64,000 nt of DNA from Candidatus Tumulicola sp. GTDB lineage: Bacteria; Vulcanimicrobiota; Vulcanimicrobiia; Eremiobacterales; Eremiobacteraceae. Shown here in pieces: positions 1-7,394 of this stretch. The notes below the pieces were generated by a model. The model was not told where the DNA came from, made no database searches, and was given only the letters and a program-made list of their open reading frames with translations. The first letter of the stretch is position 1. Every line of letters begins with the position of its first letter. The stretch is from assembly GCA_035601835.1 (NCBI GenBank), contig DATNNM010000012.1, positions 124,001 to 188,000 on the forward strand. The letters run 5' to 3'. Both the position numbers and the translations under genes were made by a program.

Positions 1-60
1 CCACAGTTTGACCGGGCGGCCGATCAGTTCGCTGACGTACGCCTCGTGCAGTTCCACCAT
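1..60 (-). CDS. N-terminal 20 codons of an unidentified protein (cut by window start)
   Basis: An ATG at 60-58 opens a reading frame running off the left edge. It is preceded by an AAAGAGG ribosome site and a good sigma70-type promoter, so it is a real gene start. The visible protein is MVELHEAYVSELIGRPVKLW. The phrase SELIGRPVKLW faintly resembles the start of PRC-barrel domains (SxLIGRPV..DG), but twenty residues are too few for a call, so the function is left open. Confidence 0.6.
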   Translation of the reverse strand, partial: MVELHEAYVSELIGRPVKLW

Positions 61-77
61 AATGCCTCTTTAAGGCC

Positions 78-107
78 ATTGTAAGGGGAGGTGTCGGGAT
101 GCGTCAA
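78..107 (-). promoter_or_regulatory. sigma70-type promoter for the leftmost gene
   Basis: On the minus strand TTGACG (107-102) is followed after 18 bases by TACAAT (83-78), one mismatch each from consensus. The predicted start lies a few bases before the ribosome site of the partial gene at 60. Confidence 0.7.
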
Positions 108-140
108 CCCACAAGACCCGCGCCCTTGGTCAGTTGATGG

Positions 141-157
141 ATTGCTCCGCGAGCAAT
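141..157 (-). terminator. small hairpin downstream of the Uma2 gene, possible weak terminator
   Basis: ATTGCTC (141-147) and GAGCAAT (151-157) form a perfect 7-bp stem with a 3-base loop, 18 bases past the Uma2 stop. No T-run follows, so a role in intrinsic termination is doubtful. Confidence 0.25.
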
Positions 158-174
158 GAGCGGCTAGAGTTCAT

Positions 175-711
175 CTAGTCCGGCCAAAGATCTTGAACGT
201 GCATGCTCCAACCAGGCAGCAGCGCCGTCAGGTGCAGCGTATCTCCGTCCTTTAGAAGCTGTGCGTGACCAAGCTCGTGCACCGCGACGGTGCGCTGGTC
301 CGGATCGATGAGCCAGGTGATCTGCGCGCCTAGCTCTCGAAGCAGCCCGAGTTTTTCCTCGAGCTCGCGTATCCGGTCGGATGGCGATTTGACTTCGACC
401 GCGAGATTGGGAACCGCGTCCGCGAAGCCCGCGGGAAGCGTCGGCAACCGGTCTCGCGTGACGAAGGAGACATCGGGAGCGATGATGTCTCCATTCGGCA
501 GCCTGAACCCGCCGTTTGAACCAAGGATATAGCCAAGCCTTTTCGGGTGCACCCAGGCGTTCAATCTGCTAGCGAGCATGACGGCGATGACTTCGGACAA
601 GGCTCCCGAAGGGCTCATGATTATTATCCGGCCGTCGCGCAACTCGACGCGGCAGGCCGGATTCGCTTGCTGCACCTTGAGGAGTTCGCGCTCTGTAAGT
701 ACCATGTGCAT
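175..711 (-). CDS. Uma2 family (DUF820) endonuclease-like protein
   Basis: The 178-residue product has the Uma2/DUF820 layout of the PD-(D/E)XK nuclease fold: an N-terminal helix, VELRDGRIIIMSPSG, SEVIAVMLASRLNAWV, the metal-site strand GDIIAPDVSFV, and NLAVEVKSPSD with the E-x-K pair, then KLGLLRELGAQITWLIDP. The family is common in Cyanobacteria and other deep-branching phyla and its cellular role is poorly known. The start MHMVLT at 711 was chosen because the reading frame upstream of it is antisense to the next gene; GTGAGG lies before it, and MVLT at 705 is an alternative. It diverges from the inositol monophosphatase gene. Confidence 0.85.
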   Translation of the reverse strand: MHMVLTERELLKVQQANPACRVELRDGRIIIMSPSGALSEVIAVMLASRLNAWVHPKRLGYILGSNGGFRLPNGDIIAPDVSFVTRDRLPTLPAGFADAVPNLAVEVKSPSDRIRELEEKLGLLRELGAQITWLIDPDQRTVAVHELGHAQLLKDGDTLHLTALLPGWSMHVQDLWPD

Positions 712-796
712 AAGAGAAATAACCTCACGGACTCCGTTTCCCTCCTTTCGAGCGTGCGTCAAGGGAGCAGTCCTTTTCGGGCTCGAACGCGGACCT

Positions 797-1582
797 ATGG
801 AGTTCGCTCGAGTGCTCGCCGTGGCCGAGCACGCCGCGCGCGGCGCCGGCGAGCTGCTGCGTTCGAAGCTGGGCACGCACATCGCCGTACGTTCTAAAGG
901 GCTGCGCAGCAATCTCGTCACCGAAGCCGACACGGAGAGCGAGGCCATCATTCGGAACGTCATCGCTCAGACGTTTCCGGACGACCGCATCTTAGGAGAA
1001 GAAGCAGGCGAAAGCGGCAGCCCATCGCGCGGCCGGTGGATCGTCGATCCCCTCGACGGCACCACGAACTACGCGCACGCATATCCGCTCTTCGGCGTTT
1101 CGATCGCATACGAGTACGATGGCGAACTGCGCGCCGGCGTCGTGTACAATCCGGTTTCGGGCGAGATGTTCCGCGCGCTGCGCGGCGGCGGGGCGGAGTG
1201 CAACGGCCGTCCGATCCGCGTTTCGGACGAAGACGATCTCAAAGACGCTCTGCTGGTGACTGGATTTCCGCCGCAGCGCGACAACGAAGTGTCTTCGAAC
1301 CTCGCCCCCTTCGCGGAGTTCATGCGCCGCAGCCAAGCGATCCGCCGGGATGGCTCAGCCGCGCTGGATCTATGCTTCGTCGCTTGCGGGCGCTTCGATG
1401 GGTTTTGGGAAGCCGACTTGCAGGCGTGGGATGTGGCGGCAGGCACCGTGATCCTCACGGAAGCCGGCGGCGTGGCCACCGACTATCGGGGCGGTCCGTC
1501 CGCGCTCGACGCGCGCCAGATCGTGGCGAGCAACGGAAAGATCCATCGGTCGATGCTCGAGGTGCTCGCACCGCGTGCGTGA
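797..1582 (+). CDS. inositol monophosphatase family protein
   Basis: The product has 261 residues, the usual length for the family. It shows the Mg2+ site GEEAG (67-71), the signature WIVDPLDGTTN (81-91) and the C-terminal WDVAAG (211-216) with EAGG after it. The family removes phosphate from inositol-1-phosphate or related substrates such as histidinol phosphate, PAP or fructose-1,6-bisphosphate; motifs alone do not pick among them. The ATG at 797 fits the family N-terminus, while the longer open frame to 578 is antisense to Uma2. Its stop overlaps the yqeC start by 8 bases, so the two are probably co-transcribed. Confidence 0.92.
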   Translation: MEFARVLAVAEHAARGAGELLRSKLGTHIAVRSKGLRSNLVTEADTESEAIIRNVIAQTFPDDRILGEEAGESGSPSRGRWIVDPLDGTTNYAHAYPLFGVSIAYEYDGELRAGVVYNPVSGEMFRALRGGGAECNGRPIRVSDEDDLKDALLVTGFPPQRDNEVSSNLAPFAEFMRRSQAIRRDGSAALDLCFVACGRFDGFWEADLQAWDVAAGTVILTEAGGVATDYRGGPSALDARQIVASNGKIHRSMLEVLAPRA

Positions 1583-2342
1583 ATGCGCGAGCTGGCGCGA
1601 GGCATTCGATCTCGGGTCGAGCGAGCACATCGCGCTGGTCGGCGGCGGCGGCAAGACCACGACCTTGTGGTCGCTCGCGCGCGAGCTTTCTACGACAGCG
1701 CCCACCATCGTGACCTCGACGACGAAAGCGGGAGCTCGTCCGCCGGATGTGGCGTTCGTGGCCTACGGCAAAGCCGTGCCGGACCACACGCTCAAAGAGG
1801 CCGTCGGTTCCGCTTTGCAGCACGCGCGACTGGTGGCGGTCGGGAGCGGAGCACGCGAGGGGCGGCTGGAAGGCATCGCACCGGAGATCGCCGACGAGCT
1901 CTTTTTCCGTTGCGGCGCGAGCTACGTGATCAACGAGGCCGACGGCGCGCGCATGAAGCCGTTCAAAGCCCCGGCAGCGCACGAACCGGTCCTCGCTTCC
2001 ACGACCACGCTCATGATCGTCGTCGTCGGGCTCGACGCGGTCGGCGCGATCATCGATGACGAGCATCTGCACCGGGCGGAGCGCATCGCCGAGTTGACCG
2101 GCGCCGCGCCTGGCGCGCCTATGGAGGTCGAGCACATCGCGACCATCGTGCGGGCCTACGAGTCGAAATGCAAAGACGTTGACGAGAGCGCGCGTTTCGC
2201 CGTCCTCGTGAACAAAGTCGACGCCGGTCCTGAAGTTCCGGCATTGAAGCGTCTTGGCCAAGCGTTAGCGCACGTCGAGCTCGGCGCGCTGGTCGCAGCC
2301 TCGCAACTCGGCGACAGGACGATGCGATGGCGCTTGCGCTGA
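1575..2342 (+). CDS. yqeC: YqeC-like putative selenium/molybdenum cofactor protein
   Basis: The 255-residue product has an N-terminal P-loop GGGGKTT (23-29), then VTSTTK and YVINEADGARMKPFKAPAAHEPV, which match the YqeC family. YqeC proteins are genomically linked to selenium-dependent molybdenum hydroxylases and bind nucleotide; their reaction is unknown. The GTG start at 1575 lies inside the end of the preceding phosphatase gene. The next gene, a MocA-type nucleotidyltransferase, overlaps it by 16 bases. The pair therefore looks like a module for maturing a molybdenum hydroxylase cofactor, although no hydroxylase gene is visible here. Confidence 0.8.
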   Translation: MRECASWREAFDLGSSEHIALVGGGGKTTTLWSLARELSTTAPTIVTSTTKAGARPPDVAFVAYGKAVPDHTLKEAVGSALQHARLVAVGSGAREGRLEGIAPEIADELFFRCGASYVINEADGARMKPFKAPAAHEPVLASTTTLMIVVVGLDAVGAIIDDEHLHRAERIAELTGAAPGAPMEVEHIATIVRAYESKCKDVDESARFAVLVNKVDAGPEVPALKRLGQALAHVELGALVAASQLGDRTMRWRLR

Positions 2343-2932
2343 TACCGCGCGTGGGCTGCGTCGTGCTGGCGGCCGGCGCGTCCACGCGCTTCGACGGCAA
2401 GCATTCAAAACTGCTTGCAAACGTTCGCGGCATACCGCTCGCCCAGCATGCGATCGATGCTGCGTGCGCATCGCGTGCGCTGACCTGCACGCTGGTGCTC
2501 GGCGCGCACTCGGGGGTAGTTCGCGAAGGCCTCGAGACGCGGCGTTGCGCGGTTGTGGAGAACCGGCGCTGGAGCGACGGCATCGCGTCGTCCATACGCT
2601 GCGGTTTGCGCCTGCACGCAGCAGACGAGGCGTGCGTCATCCTCGTGGCTGACCAGCCGTTCGTGAGTCCGCGCGACGTGGACGCGCTCATCGCGGCCCA
2701 CATCGCACGGCCGAGCGCCATCGTGGCGCTGCGCGCGGGGCGCGTGTGGGGCACGCCCGCGCTGTTCGTGCACCGAGATTTCGCCAAACTGCGCGCGCTG
2801 CGCGGGGATCGCGGAGCGAAGGCTTACATCAAGACGCAGTCAGCCCGGCTCGTCCTAGTCGAAGCACTTGATGCCCGCGCCTTTACCGACATCGACCGCA
2901 AATCCGACCTCGCGGCCATTACTCGAATGTAG
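2327..2932 (+). CDS. mocA: MocA-like molybdenum cofactor cytidylyltransferase (NTP transferase)
   Basis: This 201-residue NTP_transf_3 protein starts with the nucleotide-binding loop LAAGASTRFDGKHSKLL (14-30), followed by VVENRRWSDGIASSIRCGL and VADQPFVSPRDVDALI. This is the MobA/MocA pattern in which a CMP or GMP unit is attached to molybdopterin. Pairing with yqeC favours the MocA (cytidylyl) branch. A MobA or other sugar-nucleotide role cannot be excluded from motifs. Its last codon and stop (ATG TAG) run directly into a palindromic element whose conserved GTAG supplies the stop. Confidence 0.82.
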   Translation: MALALIPRVGCVVLAAGASTRFDGKHSKLLANVRGIPLAQHAIDAACASRALTCTLVLGAHSGVVREGLETRRCAVVENRRWSDGIASSIRCGLRLHAADEACVILVADQPFVSPRDVDALIAAHIARPSAIVALRAGRVWGTPALFVHRDFAKLRALRGDRGAKAYIKTQSARLVLVEALDARAFTDIDRKSDLAAITRM

Positions 2933-2952
2933 TGCCGGGGCTTTAGCCCCGG
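2929..2952 (+). repeat. palindromic element, class A
   Basis: GTAGTG is followed by the perfect palindrome CCGGGGCTTTAGCCCCGG (2935-2952) around the core CTTTAG. The TAG is the mocA stop codon. Further class A copies lie at 9550, 32558, 43113 and, degenerate, 58309. Confidence 0.9.
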
Positions 2953-2956
2953 TCAT

Positions 2957-3802
2957 CTACAACAACCGCGGCTGCTCAGGCCGCGGTTTCGGCACTAACG
3001 GCGGACCCATGAGCGGCCGGAGGATCGCGCTCATCTCGGTCGCGTTTTGCGCGGCGCGGCCCAGATGGTGGTTGTTGAAGAAGACGAACGTCTCTTCGGC
3101 TTCCTGCGCGACGTCTGCGATGCGCGGCGCCCACGCTTGCAGCTCCTCGTCGCCGTAAAGGTACGAGTAGCGCTCGTGCGAAGCGCGCTCTTGCTTCCAC
3201 CACTTGTCGTAGTTGCGGCCGTGAAAGCGCACATACCCGATGCTCGAGGTCACGTCGGCGCTCGGCCGCAGCAGCGTTTTGAATGCCGGCTCGTCGACGT
3301 TGCACCACCCGACGTCGAGTTCCCGGAGCCGTTTCACCGCGTCGCTTTGCTGCCACTCGCGATGCCTGAATTCGGCGACGAGCGAAAGGTCGGGCCACCA
3401 TTCGCGCACCTGCTCCAGACGGCGATACGCGTCGGCATTCGGACGGAACGCGTGCGGGAATTGCGCGAGCACGGCGCCCAGTTTCTTGGAGGCGAGCAGC
3501 GGGCTGAGCGCCTCGCGGAAGAGCCGCACATCGTCGGCAGGCGGCTCGCTGTCGGCGGGGACATGCGTGATGCTGCCGGGCGCTTTGACCGTGAAACGGA
3601 AAGCGGGCGGCGTGCGCGCCGCCATGTTCGTAAACAGCTGCGGCTTGGGAACGGCGTAGTAGGTGCTGTCGATCTCGACCGCATCGAAGTGCTCGGCGTA
3701 GAACTCAAGCATGTCTGGCGATTTCATGCCGTGCGGATAGAACGGACCGATCCAATCCTTGTACGAGAAGCCGCACGTGCCGACGTGAACGCGCACGATC
3801 AC
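2957..3802 (-). CDS. DUF72 (YecE-like) protein
   Basis: The 281-residue product carries the DUF72 hallmarks: VGTCGFSYKDWIGPFYP at the N-terminus, MLEFYAEHFDAVEIDSTYYAVP, FRFTVKAPGSITH, LAQFPHAFRPN, VAEFRHREW, YVRFHGRNY and ETFVFFNNHH. The family adopts a TIM-barrel fold and its biochemical role is unsettled. The GTG start at 3802 shares one base with the stop of the acylphosphatase gene (TAGTG), so the two are translationally coupled. The C-terminal tail is Pro/Arg-rich, not typical of the family, and encoded by a palindromic element. Confidence 0.92.
   Translation of the reverse strand: MIVRVHVGTCGFSYKDWIGPFYPHGMKSPDMLEFYAEHFDAVEIDSTYYAVPKPQLFTNMAARTPPAFRFTVKAPGSITHVPADSEPPADDVRLFREALSPLLASKKLGAVLAQFPHAFRPNADAYRRLEQVREWWPDLSLVAEFRHREWQQSDAVKRLRELDVGWCNVDEPAFKTLLRPSADVTSSIGYVRFHGRNYDKWWKQERASHERYSYLYGDEELQAWAPRIADVAQEAEETFVFFNNHHLGRAAQNATEMSAILRPLMGPPLVPKPRPEQPRLL
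2960..2998 (-). repeat. palindromic element variant inside the 3' end of the DUF72 gene
   Basis: Read on the minus strand it begins TAGTGCCG, then has arms CCGCGGC and GCCGCGG around a 7-base loop. It shares the TAGTGCCG opening of class A elements. It is translated as the last dozen residues of the DUF72 protein (VPKPRPEQPRLL), so it lies head to head with the element at 2929. Confidence 0.55.
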
Positions 3803-4074
3803 TACCCTATGATGCGAAACGAGGCGAATTCGCCGGTCGCCTCTTCCGAGAACTCTTCAAGCTTTCGCACGACCGCGCCGGGCGGGCCTTCGGCGCACCA
3901 GCGCTTGAACGACTCGAGTTCTTGAGCGCGTCCCTCGGCGAGCACTTCGACGCCGCCATCAGGCCGATTGCGCACCCAGCCGGTGAGTCCTAGATCGCCT
4001 GCCTTTTCGGCGGCGCTGACCCGAAAGAAAACGCCTTGGACCATGCCGCGTGCGATCACATGCAAGCGCGGCAC
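3802..4074 (-). CDS. acyP: acylphosphatase
   Basis: This 90-residue protein has the acylphosphatase fold signature GMVQGVFFR, with the phosphate-binding Arg18, and GWVRNRPDGGVEV, with catalytic Asn36. The enzyme hydrolyses carboxyl-phosphate bonds such as that of acetyl phosphate in the cytoplasm. Length and both catalytic residues are normal. It leads a two-gene unit with the DUF72 gene and sits 14 bases downstream of the tRNA-Ser gene on the same strand. Confidence 0.95.
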   Translation of the reverse strand: MPRLHVIARGMVQGVFFRVSAAEKAGDLGLTGWVRNRPDGGVEVLAEGRAQELESFKRWCAEGPPGAVVRKLEEFSEEATGEFASFRIIG

Positions 4075-4088
4075 GAGCTATGCGCGCG

Positions 4089-4173
4089 AGGAGGGAGTGG
4101 GATTCGAACCCACGAGGGCTTTCACCCCAACGGTTTTCAAGACCGCCGCCTTCAACCGCTCAGCCACCCCTCC
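4089..4173 (-). tRNA. tRNA-Ser (anticodon UGA)
   Basis: On the minus strand an 85-base cloverleaf is visible: acceptor GGAGGGG (4173-4167) pairs with TCCCTCC (4096-4090), a D-arm GCTGAGCGGTTGAAGGC, an anticodon arm with loop CTTGAAA and anticodon TGA (4139-4137), a long variable arm GGGTGAAAGCCC as in class II tRNAs, and a T-arm with GGTTCGAATCC. CCA is not encoded. The base at the discriminator position 73 is U, whereas bacterial tRNA-Ser normally carries G73. Confidence 0.95.
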
Positions 4174-4252
4174 ACGTTTTCGAAGTCGAAGGTCTTGGTT
4201 TGGTGCAAAGGCAACGATTTCCGCCAGACGCGGAAAAGGAGGGCACATCCCC

Positions 4253-5377
4253 GTGCGCGAGACGGCGTTCGCAAAAGCCTCGGTTCCGGCGCGCGCGCAC
4301 GGGCTGCCCGGGCGTTGTTTCGCCGATGGCGCGATCTTCGCGCAAGAGCGCGAACGCGTCTTCGCCTCGGAGTGGGTCTGCGTCGGACGCGAAGAGCACG
4401 TCGAGCAACCCGGAGATTTCTTTCTTGCCGACGTCGCCGGCGAAAGTCTCATCGTCGTCCGCGGCAACGACCAGCAGGTGCGCGCCTTTTTCAACGTATG
4501 CCGGCATCGTGGCACGCGCCTGTGCAGCGACGAGCGCGGCACGCTGACCGGCTCGATCCAGTGCCCGTATCACGCGTGGACCTATGCGCTCGATGGACGA
4601 TTGTCGGCAGCGCGCAATATGGCCGACGTGGCCGGCTTCGATCAGACCGAGTATCCGCTCCACCAAGCCGCGCTGGCGGCCTGGAACGGCTTTCTCTTCC
4701 TCAACCTGGCGCAAAAGGAGGAGCCCTTCTCGCAGGCCTTCGCGCCGGTCGCGCAGCGATTCGCGCGCTGGCACATCGGTGAGCTGCGCGCGGCGCGGCG
4801 GATCGAGTACGAGGTCGCGGCGAATTGGAAACTGGTCTTCCAGAACTATTCCGAGTGCTATCACTGCCCGCTGATCCATCCGGCCCTCGAGAAACTCACG
4901 CCTTCGGACAGCGGCCGCAACGATCTGATGGAAGGCGCGTTCCTCGGGGGTTACATGACCTTTCGACGCCCGGGCGGCACGCTGACGACGAGCGGAGCGA
5001 CGGCGCGCCGCGCGGTAGGCGAAGTCGGGGGCGACGACCTCAATCGCGTGTATTTCTATGCGATCTTCCCCTCGCTGCTGTTGAGCTTGCACCCGGACTA
5101 TGTCATGGCGCACATCGTGCGGCCCGTGAACGTCGCTCAGACAACCATCGCGTGCGAGTGGCTGTTCGATCCATCGGAGATACGACGAGCAGATTTCGAT
5201 CCCAGCGACGCCGTTGAGTTTTGGGATCTCACCAACCGGCAGGATTGGCGCGTGTGCGAACTCTCGCAGCTGGGCGTTTCGTCGCGCGCATACGTCCCCG
5301 GGCCATACGCGAACCAGGAAGGCTTATTGCACGCCTTCGACCGCCACTATCTCTCAAGGATGCAAGCGCCGGACTAA
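4253..5377 (+). CDS. Rieske non-heme iron oxygenase, large (alpha) subunit
   Basis: The 374-residue protein has an N-terminal Rieske [2Fe-2S] domain with Cys83, His85, Cys104 and His107 (CRH...CPYH) and a C-terminal catalytic domain with the mononuclear-iron motif ECYHCPLIH (His204, His209) plus a downstream Asp. This is the architecture of ring-hydroxylating and choline-monooxygenase-like enzymes that use O2 with an electron-transfer partner. No ferredoxin or reductase gene adjoins, so the substrate is unknown. The GTG start at 4253 was chosen because AAAAGGAGGG lies 10 bases upstream. The stop TAA and the last codons come from a palindromic element. Confidence 0.9.
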   Translation: MRETAFAKASVPARAHGLPGRCFADGAIFAQERERVFASEWVCVGREEHVEQPGDFFLADVAGESLIVVRGNDQQVRAFFNVCRHRGTRLCSDERGTLTGSIQCPYHAWTYALDGRLSAARNMADVAGFDQTEYPLHQAALAAWNGFLFLNLAQKEEPFSQAFAPVAQRFARWHIGELRAARRIEYEVAANWKLVFQNYSECYHCPLIHPALEKLTPSDSGRNDLMEGAFLGGYMTFRRPGGTLTTSGATARRAVGEVGGDDLNRVYFYAIFPSLLLSLHPDYVMAHIVRPVNVAQTTIACEWLFDPSEIRRADFDPSDAVEFWDLTNRQDWRVCELSQLGVSSRAYVPGPYANQEGLLHAFDRHYLSRMQAPD

Positions 5378-5392
5378 AGCCCGGCTTACCAC
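5368..5392 (-). repeat. palindromic element, class C (reverse)
   Basis: GCCGG-ACTAAAG-CCCGGC is followed by TTACCAC, the reverse of the class C opening GTGGTA. The arms are slightly degenerate. TAA at 5375-5377 is the stop of the Rieske oxygenase. Confidence 0.75.
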
Positions 5393-5398
5393 GTTTCG

Positions 5399-6004
5399 CT
5401 AAGGCTTGCCGATGAGTCCGGCGCTCTGGCCATACACGACGTATTTGCACTCCTCGCCGCACGGCGCTCCGCCAGGTCCGTTCGGCAAACGTCCAAGCAT
5501 CGATCGACCTAGCGAGCCGTCGTCCTCGATGTCGTAGCTGCCGAGCCGTTTATCGGCCGAGGGGTGATGGTAGACGTAGGCCGCCTTCGTGCCGGGCACG
5601 GCGGGCAGCGGCGGCGGTAGATATTTCGGAACGAGTTCCCGAAGCGTCGCCGGATAGCGTCCATTGTCGACGCCGTACGTCTCGAGCGCGGTCGCAATGT
5701 TTCTCATATTGACTTCGTCCTGAGCGAGTTGAGCCTGTTCTCGGGCGCGCGAGAAGTTCGGTATGACGATGGCCGCTACGATAAGTATCACGGGGATGGC
5801 GAAGAGCAAGACGAGGCATCCGATGAGGACGAAGACCCACTTGGACGTGCCGCCTTTTTCCGGCGGGATCGCCAACACCGGCGGTTCGCCCGGCGTCTCC
5901 CTTGAGACCGGCACGGCTGCTCCGCACTTGGAGCAGAACTGCTCGCCCGCGGGAAGCGGCGCGCCGCAGCGCTGGCAGTACACGCTAGGGTCCACCGGGC
6001 TCAC
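5399..6004 (-). CDS. zinc-ribbon membrane protein with a pseudopilin-like domain
   Basis: The 201-residue product starts with a zinc ribbon (Cys10, Cys13, Cys24, Cys27; CQRCG and CSKCG), followed by a Pro-rich linker, one strong membrane segment (about 56-82) and IPNFSRAREQAQLAQDEV. The helix after the membrane segment and ALETYGVDNGRYPATLREL match the GspG-type major pseudopilin region (AL..Y..DNG.YP). There is no prepilin cleavage motif, so it is probably a fixed membrane protein rather than an assembled pilin. The GTG start at 6004 overlaps the preceding stop by 4 bases (GTGA). The function is unknown. Confidence 0.75.
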   Translation of the reverse strand: MSPVDPSVYCQRCGAPLPAGEQFCSKCGAAVPVSRETPGEPPVLAIPPEKGGTSKWVFVLIGCLVLLFAIPVILIVAAIVIPNFSRAREQAQLAQDEVNMRNIATALETYGVDNGRYPATLRELVPKYLPPPLPAVPGTKAAYVYHHPSADKRLGSYDIEDDGSLGRSMLGRLPNGPGGAPCGEECKYVVYGQSAGLIGKP

Positions 6005-6459
6005 GCACAGCTCGTGGTCAGACCGGAGTCCATCTTGATCTTCCAAGAGCCGTCGGACTGGCGTCCCCAGATCGTGAGATAGCGGCCTAGGTCGGTTTCG
6101 GCGGCTCCTTTCGCGGGCTTGAAGGTGAACTGGTACTTGCCGATCTCGTAGGCGGTGTCGCCGTCAACGACGAGATCGGTGGTCGTGATCGTGCCCTTGG
6201 TCATGCCCAGCTGCGAGAAGACTTTCTTCTGATAGTCGTGCACGGCGGCGCGGCCGTGGACGATGGCGCCGTTCCCTCTCACGATGTCGCCGTCTTCGGC
6301 GAACAGCGCCGCGTATGCGTCGGCATCGCCGCGCTCCCACGCCGCGATGTACTGGTCATTACCGGCGTCTATGGCTTTTTGTATGGCTGCATTGGGATTG
6401 GCCGTCGCGGCCGGCGTTGGGCTTGCCAACAGCAAGACGAGCGCAAAATACAACATCAT
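6001..6459 (-). CDS. secreted SnoaL/DUF4440-like (NTF2-fold) protein
   Basis: The 152-residue product begins with a signal peptide (MMLYFALVLLLASPTPAATA) and continues with IQKAIDAGNDQYIAAWERGDADAYAALF, GDIVRGNGAIVHGRAAVHDY and YLTIWGRQSDGSWKIKMDSG. That is the SnoaL-like/DUF4440 pattern of a cone-shaped NTF2 fold. Such proteins bind small ligands or act as isomerase-like enzymes; no specific reaction can be assigned. AAAGGAGCAACC precedes the ATG at 6459. It sits in an overlapping run with the methyltransferase upstream and the zinc-ribbon gene downstream. Confidence 0.85.
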   Translation of the reverse strand: MMLYFALVLLLASPTPAATANPNAAIQKAIDAGNDQYIAAWERGDADAYAALFAEDGDIVRGNGAIVHGRAAVHDYQKKVFSQLGMTKGTITTTDLVVDGDTAYEIGKYQFTFKPAKGAAETDLGRYLTIWGRQSDGSWKIKMDSGLTTSCA

Positions 6460-7256
6460 GGTTGCTCCTTTGACACCTGTTTGCGCCCCTCGATGATGCC
6501 GAAATAACCGGCGATAGATTTGACGCTCTCGTCCTGCACCTTCAATTGAAAGAACTCCTTGCAGCGCGCCGGTGCTGCTAAGAGCCAGCGTTCGAGCGCG
6601 CGGCGTTCCGGTTCGGGCATGCGCATGCGCGCCGTCCACGCATCGAACTCGTAGCGCTTGGGGTACAGCGGGTCCACCAGCTCGATCGCAAGTCCGGCGT
6701 GCTCGATCATGCGGATCCATTCTGTCTGCGTGTACGCCCGCACGTGGCTCGGATCGCGCCACTGCTCGAAGCGGTTCATGAACGCGTCGAGCTCCGCATC
6801 CTCCGGCGTCATGTTGTCGTCGAGCAAGAACAAGCCGCCCGGCCGCAGCACGCGCGCCGCTTCGGCGACAAAACGCTCGGGGTCGGCGAAGTGATGGGGT
6901 GCGATGCGGGTGACGACGACATCGAAAGCAGCGTCTTCAAAAGGCAAACGCTCCGCCTCGGCCTGCCGGAAGCGGATATTGGAAGCCCCTTTGGATTGAG
7001 CGAACGTTTCCGCGGCTGCGAGCATTTCGGGCGTCAGATCGCTGGCCACGACTTCGCGCACGTGAGGCGCGAAGGCCAGGGCCGTGTGTCCCCCACCGGT
7101 CGCAACATCAAGCACGCGCTCGACGCCGGTGAGCCGCGCCAACTCGACCAAGCGCCGCAGATCGTCGCCCTCCGCGTGACCGGCACTGGTGACGTAGGCC
7201 TGCGCGGCGGCGCCGAACTGGGCCTTGACCAGGTTCTTGATTCGACGCTCGTCCAC
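6456..7256 (-). CDS. class I SAM-dependent methyltransferase (Methyltransf_11)
   Basis: The 266-residue protein has the SAM-binding motif VLDVATGGGHTALAF, the acidic motif VVASDLTPEML, the motif RLPFEDAAFDVVVTRIAPHHF and the post-motif LRPGGLFLLDD. This resembles UbiE/MenG-like and generic small-molecule methyltransferases; the substrate is not evident. It heads a three-gene overlapping unit on the minus strand and diverges from the bc-complex operon across a 138-base gap. Confidence 0.9.
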   Translation of the reverse strand: MDERRIKNLVKAQFGAAAQAYVTSAGHAEGDDLRRLVELARLTGVERVLDVATGGGHTALAFAPHVREVVASDLTPEMLAAAETFAQSKGASNIRFRQAEAERLPFEDAAFDVVVTRIAPHHFADPERFVAEAARVLRPGGLFLLDDNMTPEDAELDAFMNRFEQWRDPSHVRAYTQTEWIRMIEHAGLAIELVDPLYPKRYEFDAWTARMRMPEPERRALERWLLAAPARCKEFFQLKVQDESVKSIAGYFGIIEGRKQVSKEQP

Positions 7257-7265
7257 GCCAGGCGA

Positions 7266-7295
7266 TTCCGCCGGACCGCCGCGCGCGCCTACAAT
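7266..7295 (+). promoter_or_regulatory. possible promoter of the bc-complex operon
   Basis: TACAAT at 7290-7295 is a good -10 element, about 100 bases before the Rieske gene. The -35 position (TTCCGC, 7266-7271) is poor, so the call rests mainly on the -10 box and the divergent gap. Confidence 0.35.
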
Positions 7296-7394
7296 CGCGA
7301 CAAAAATCGCTGGCGGCCGGGTGCCGACGAAGGCCCAACGGGCCTGAAGTCAAAAGCTCCGCTCCAGTGCAAGCGCGACCTGGAGGTAAAGACA

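Noticed and set aside
1455-2261. 268-codon minus-strand frame over yqeC
   Set aside because: Shadow of the yqeC/phosphatase coding region, no recognisable domain.
4036-4250. Upstream extension of the Rieske oxygenase through the tRNA gene
   Set aside because: The frame would translate the tRNA complement, and a strong ribosome site with GTG lies at 4234-4255.
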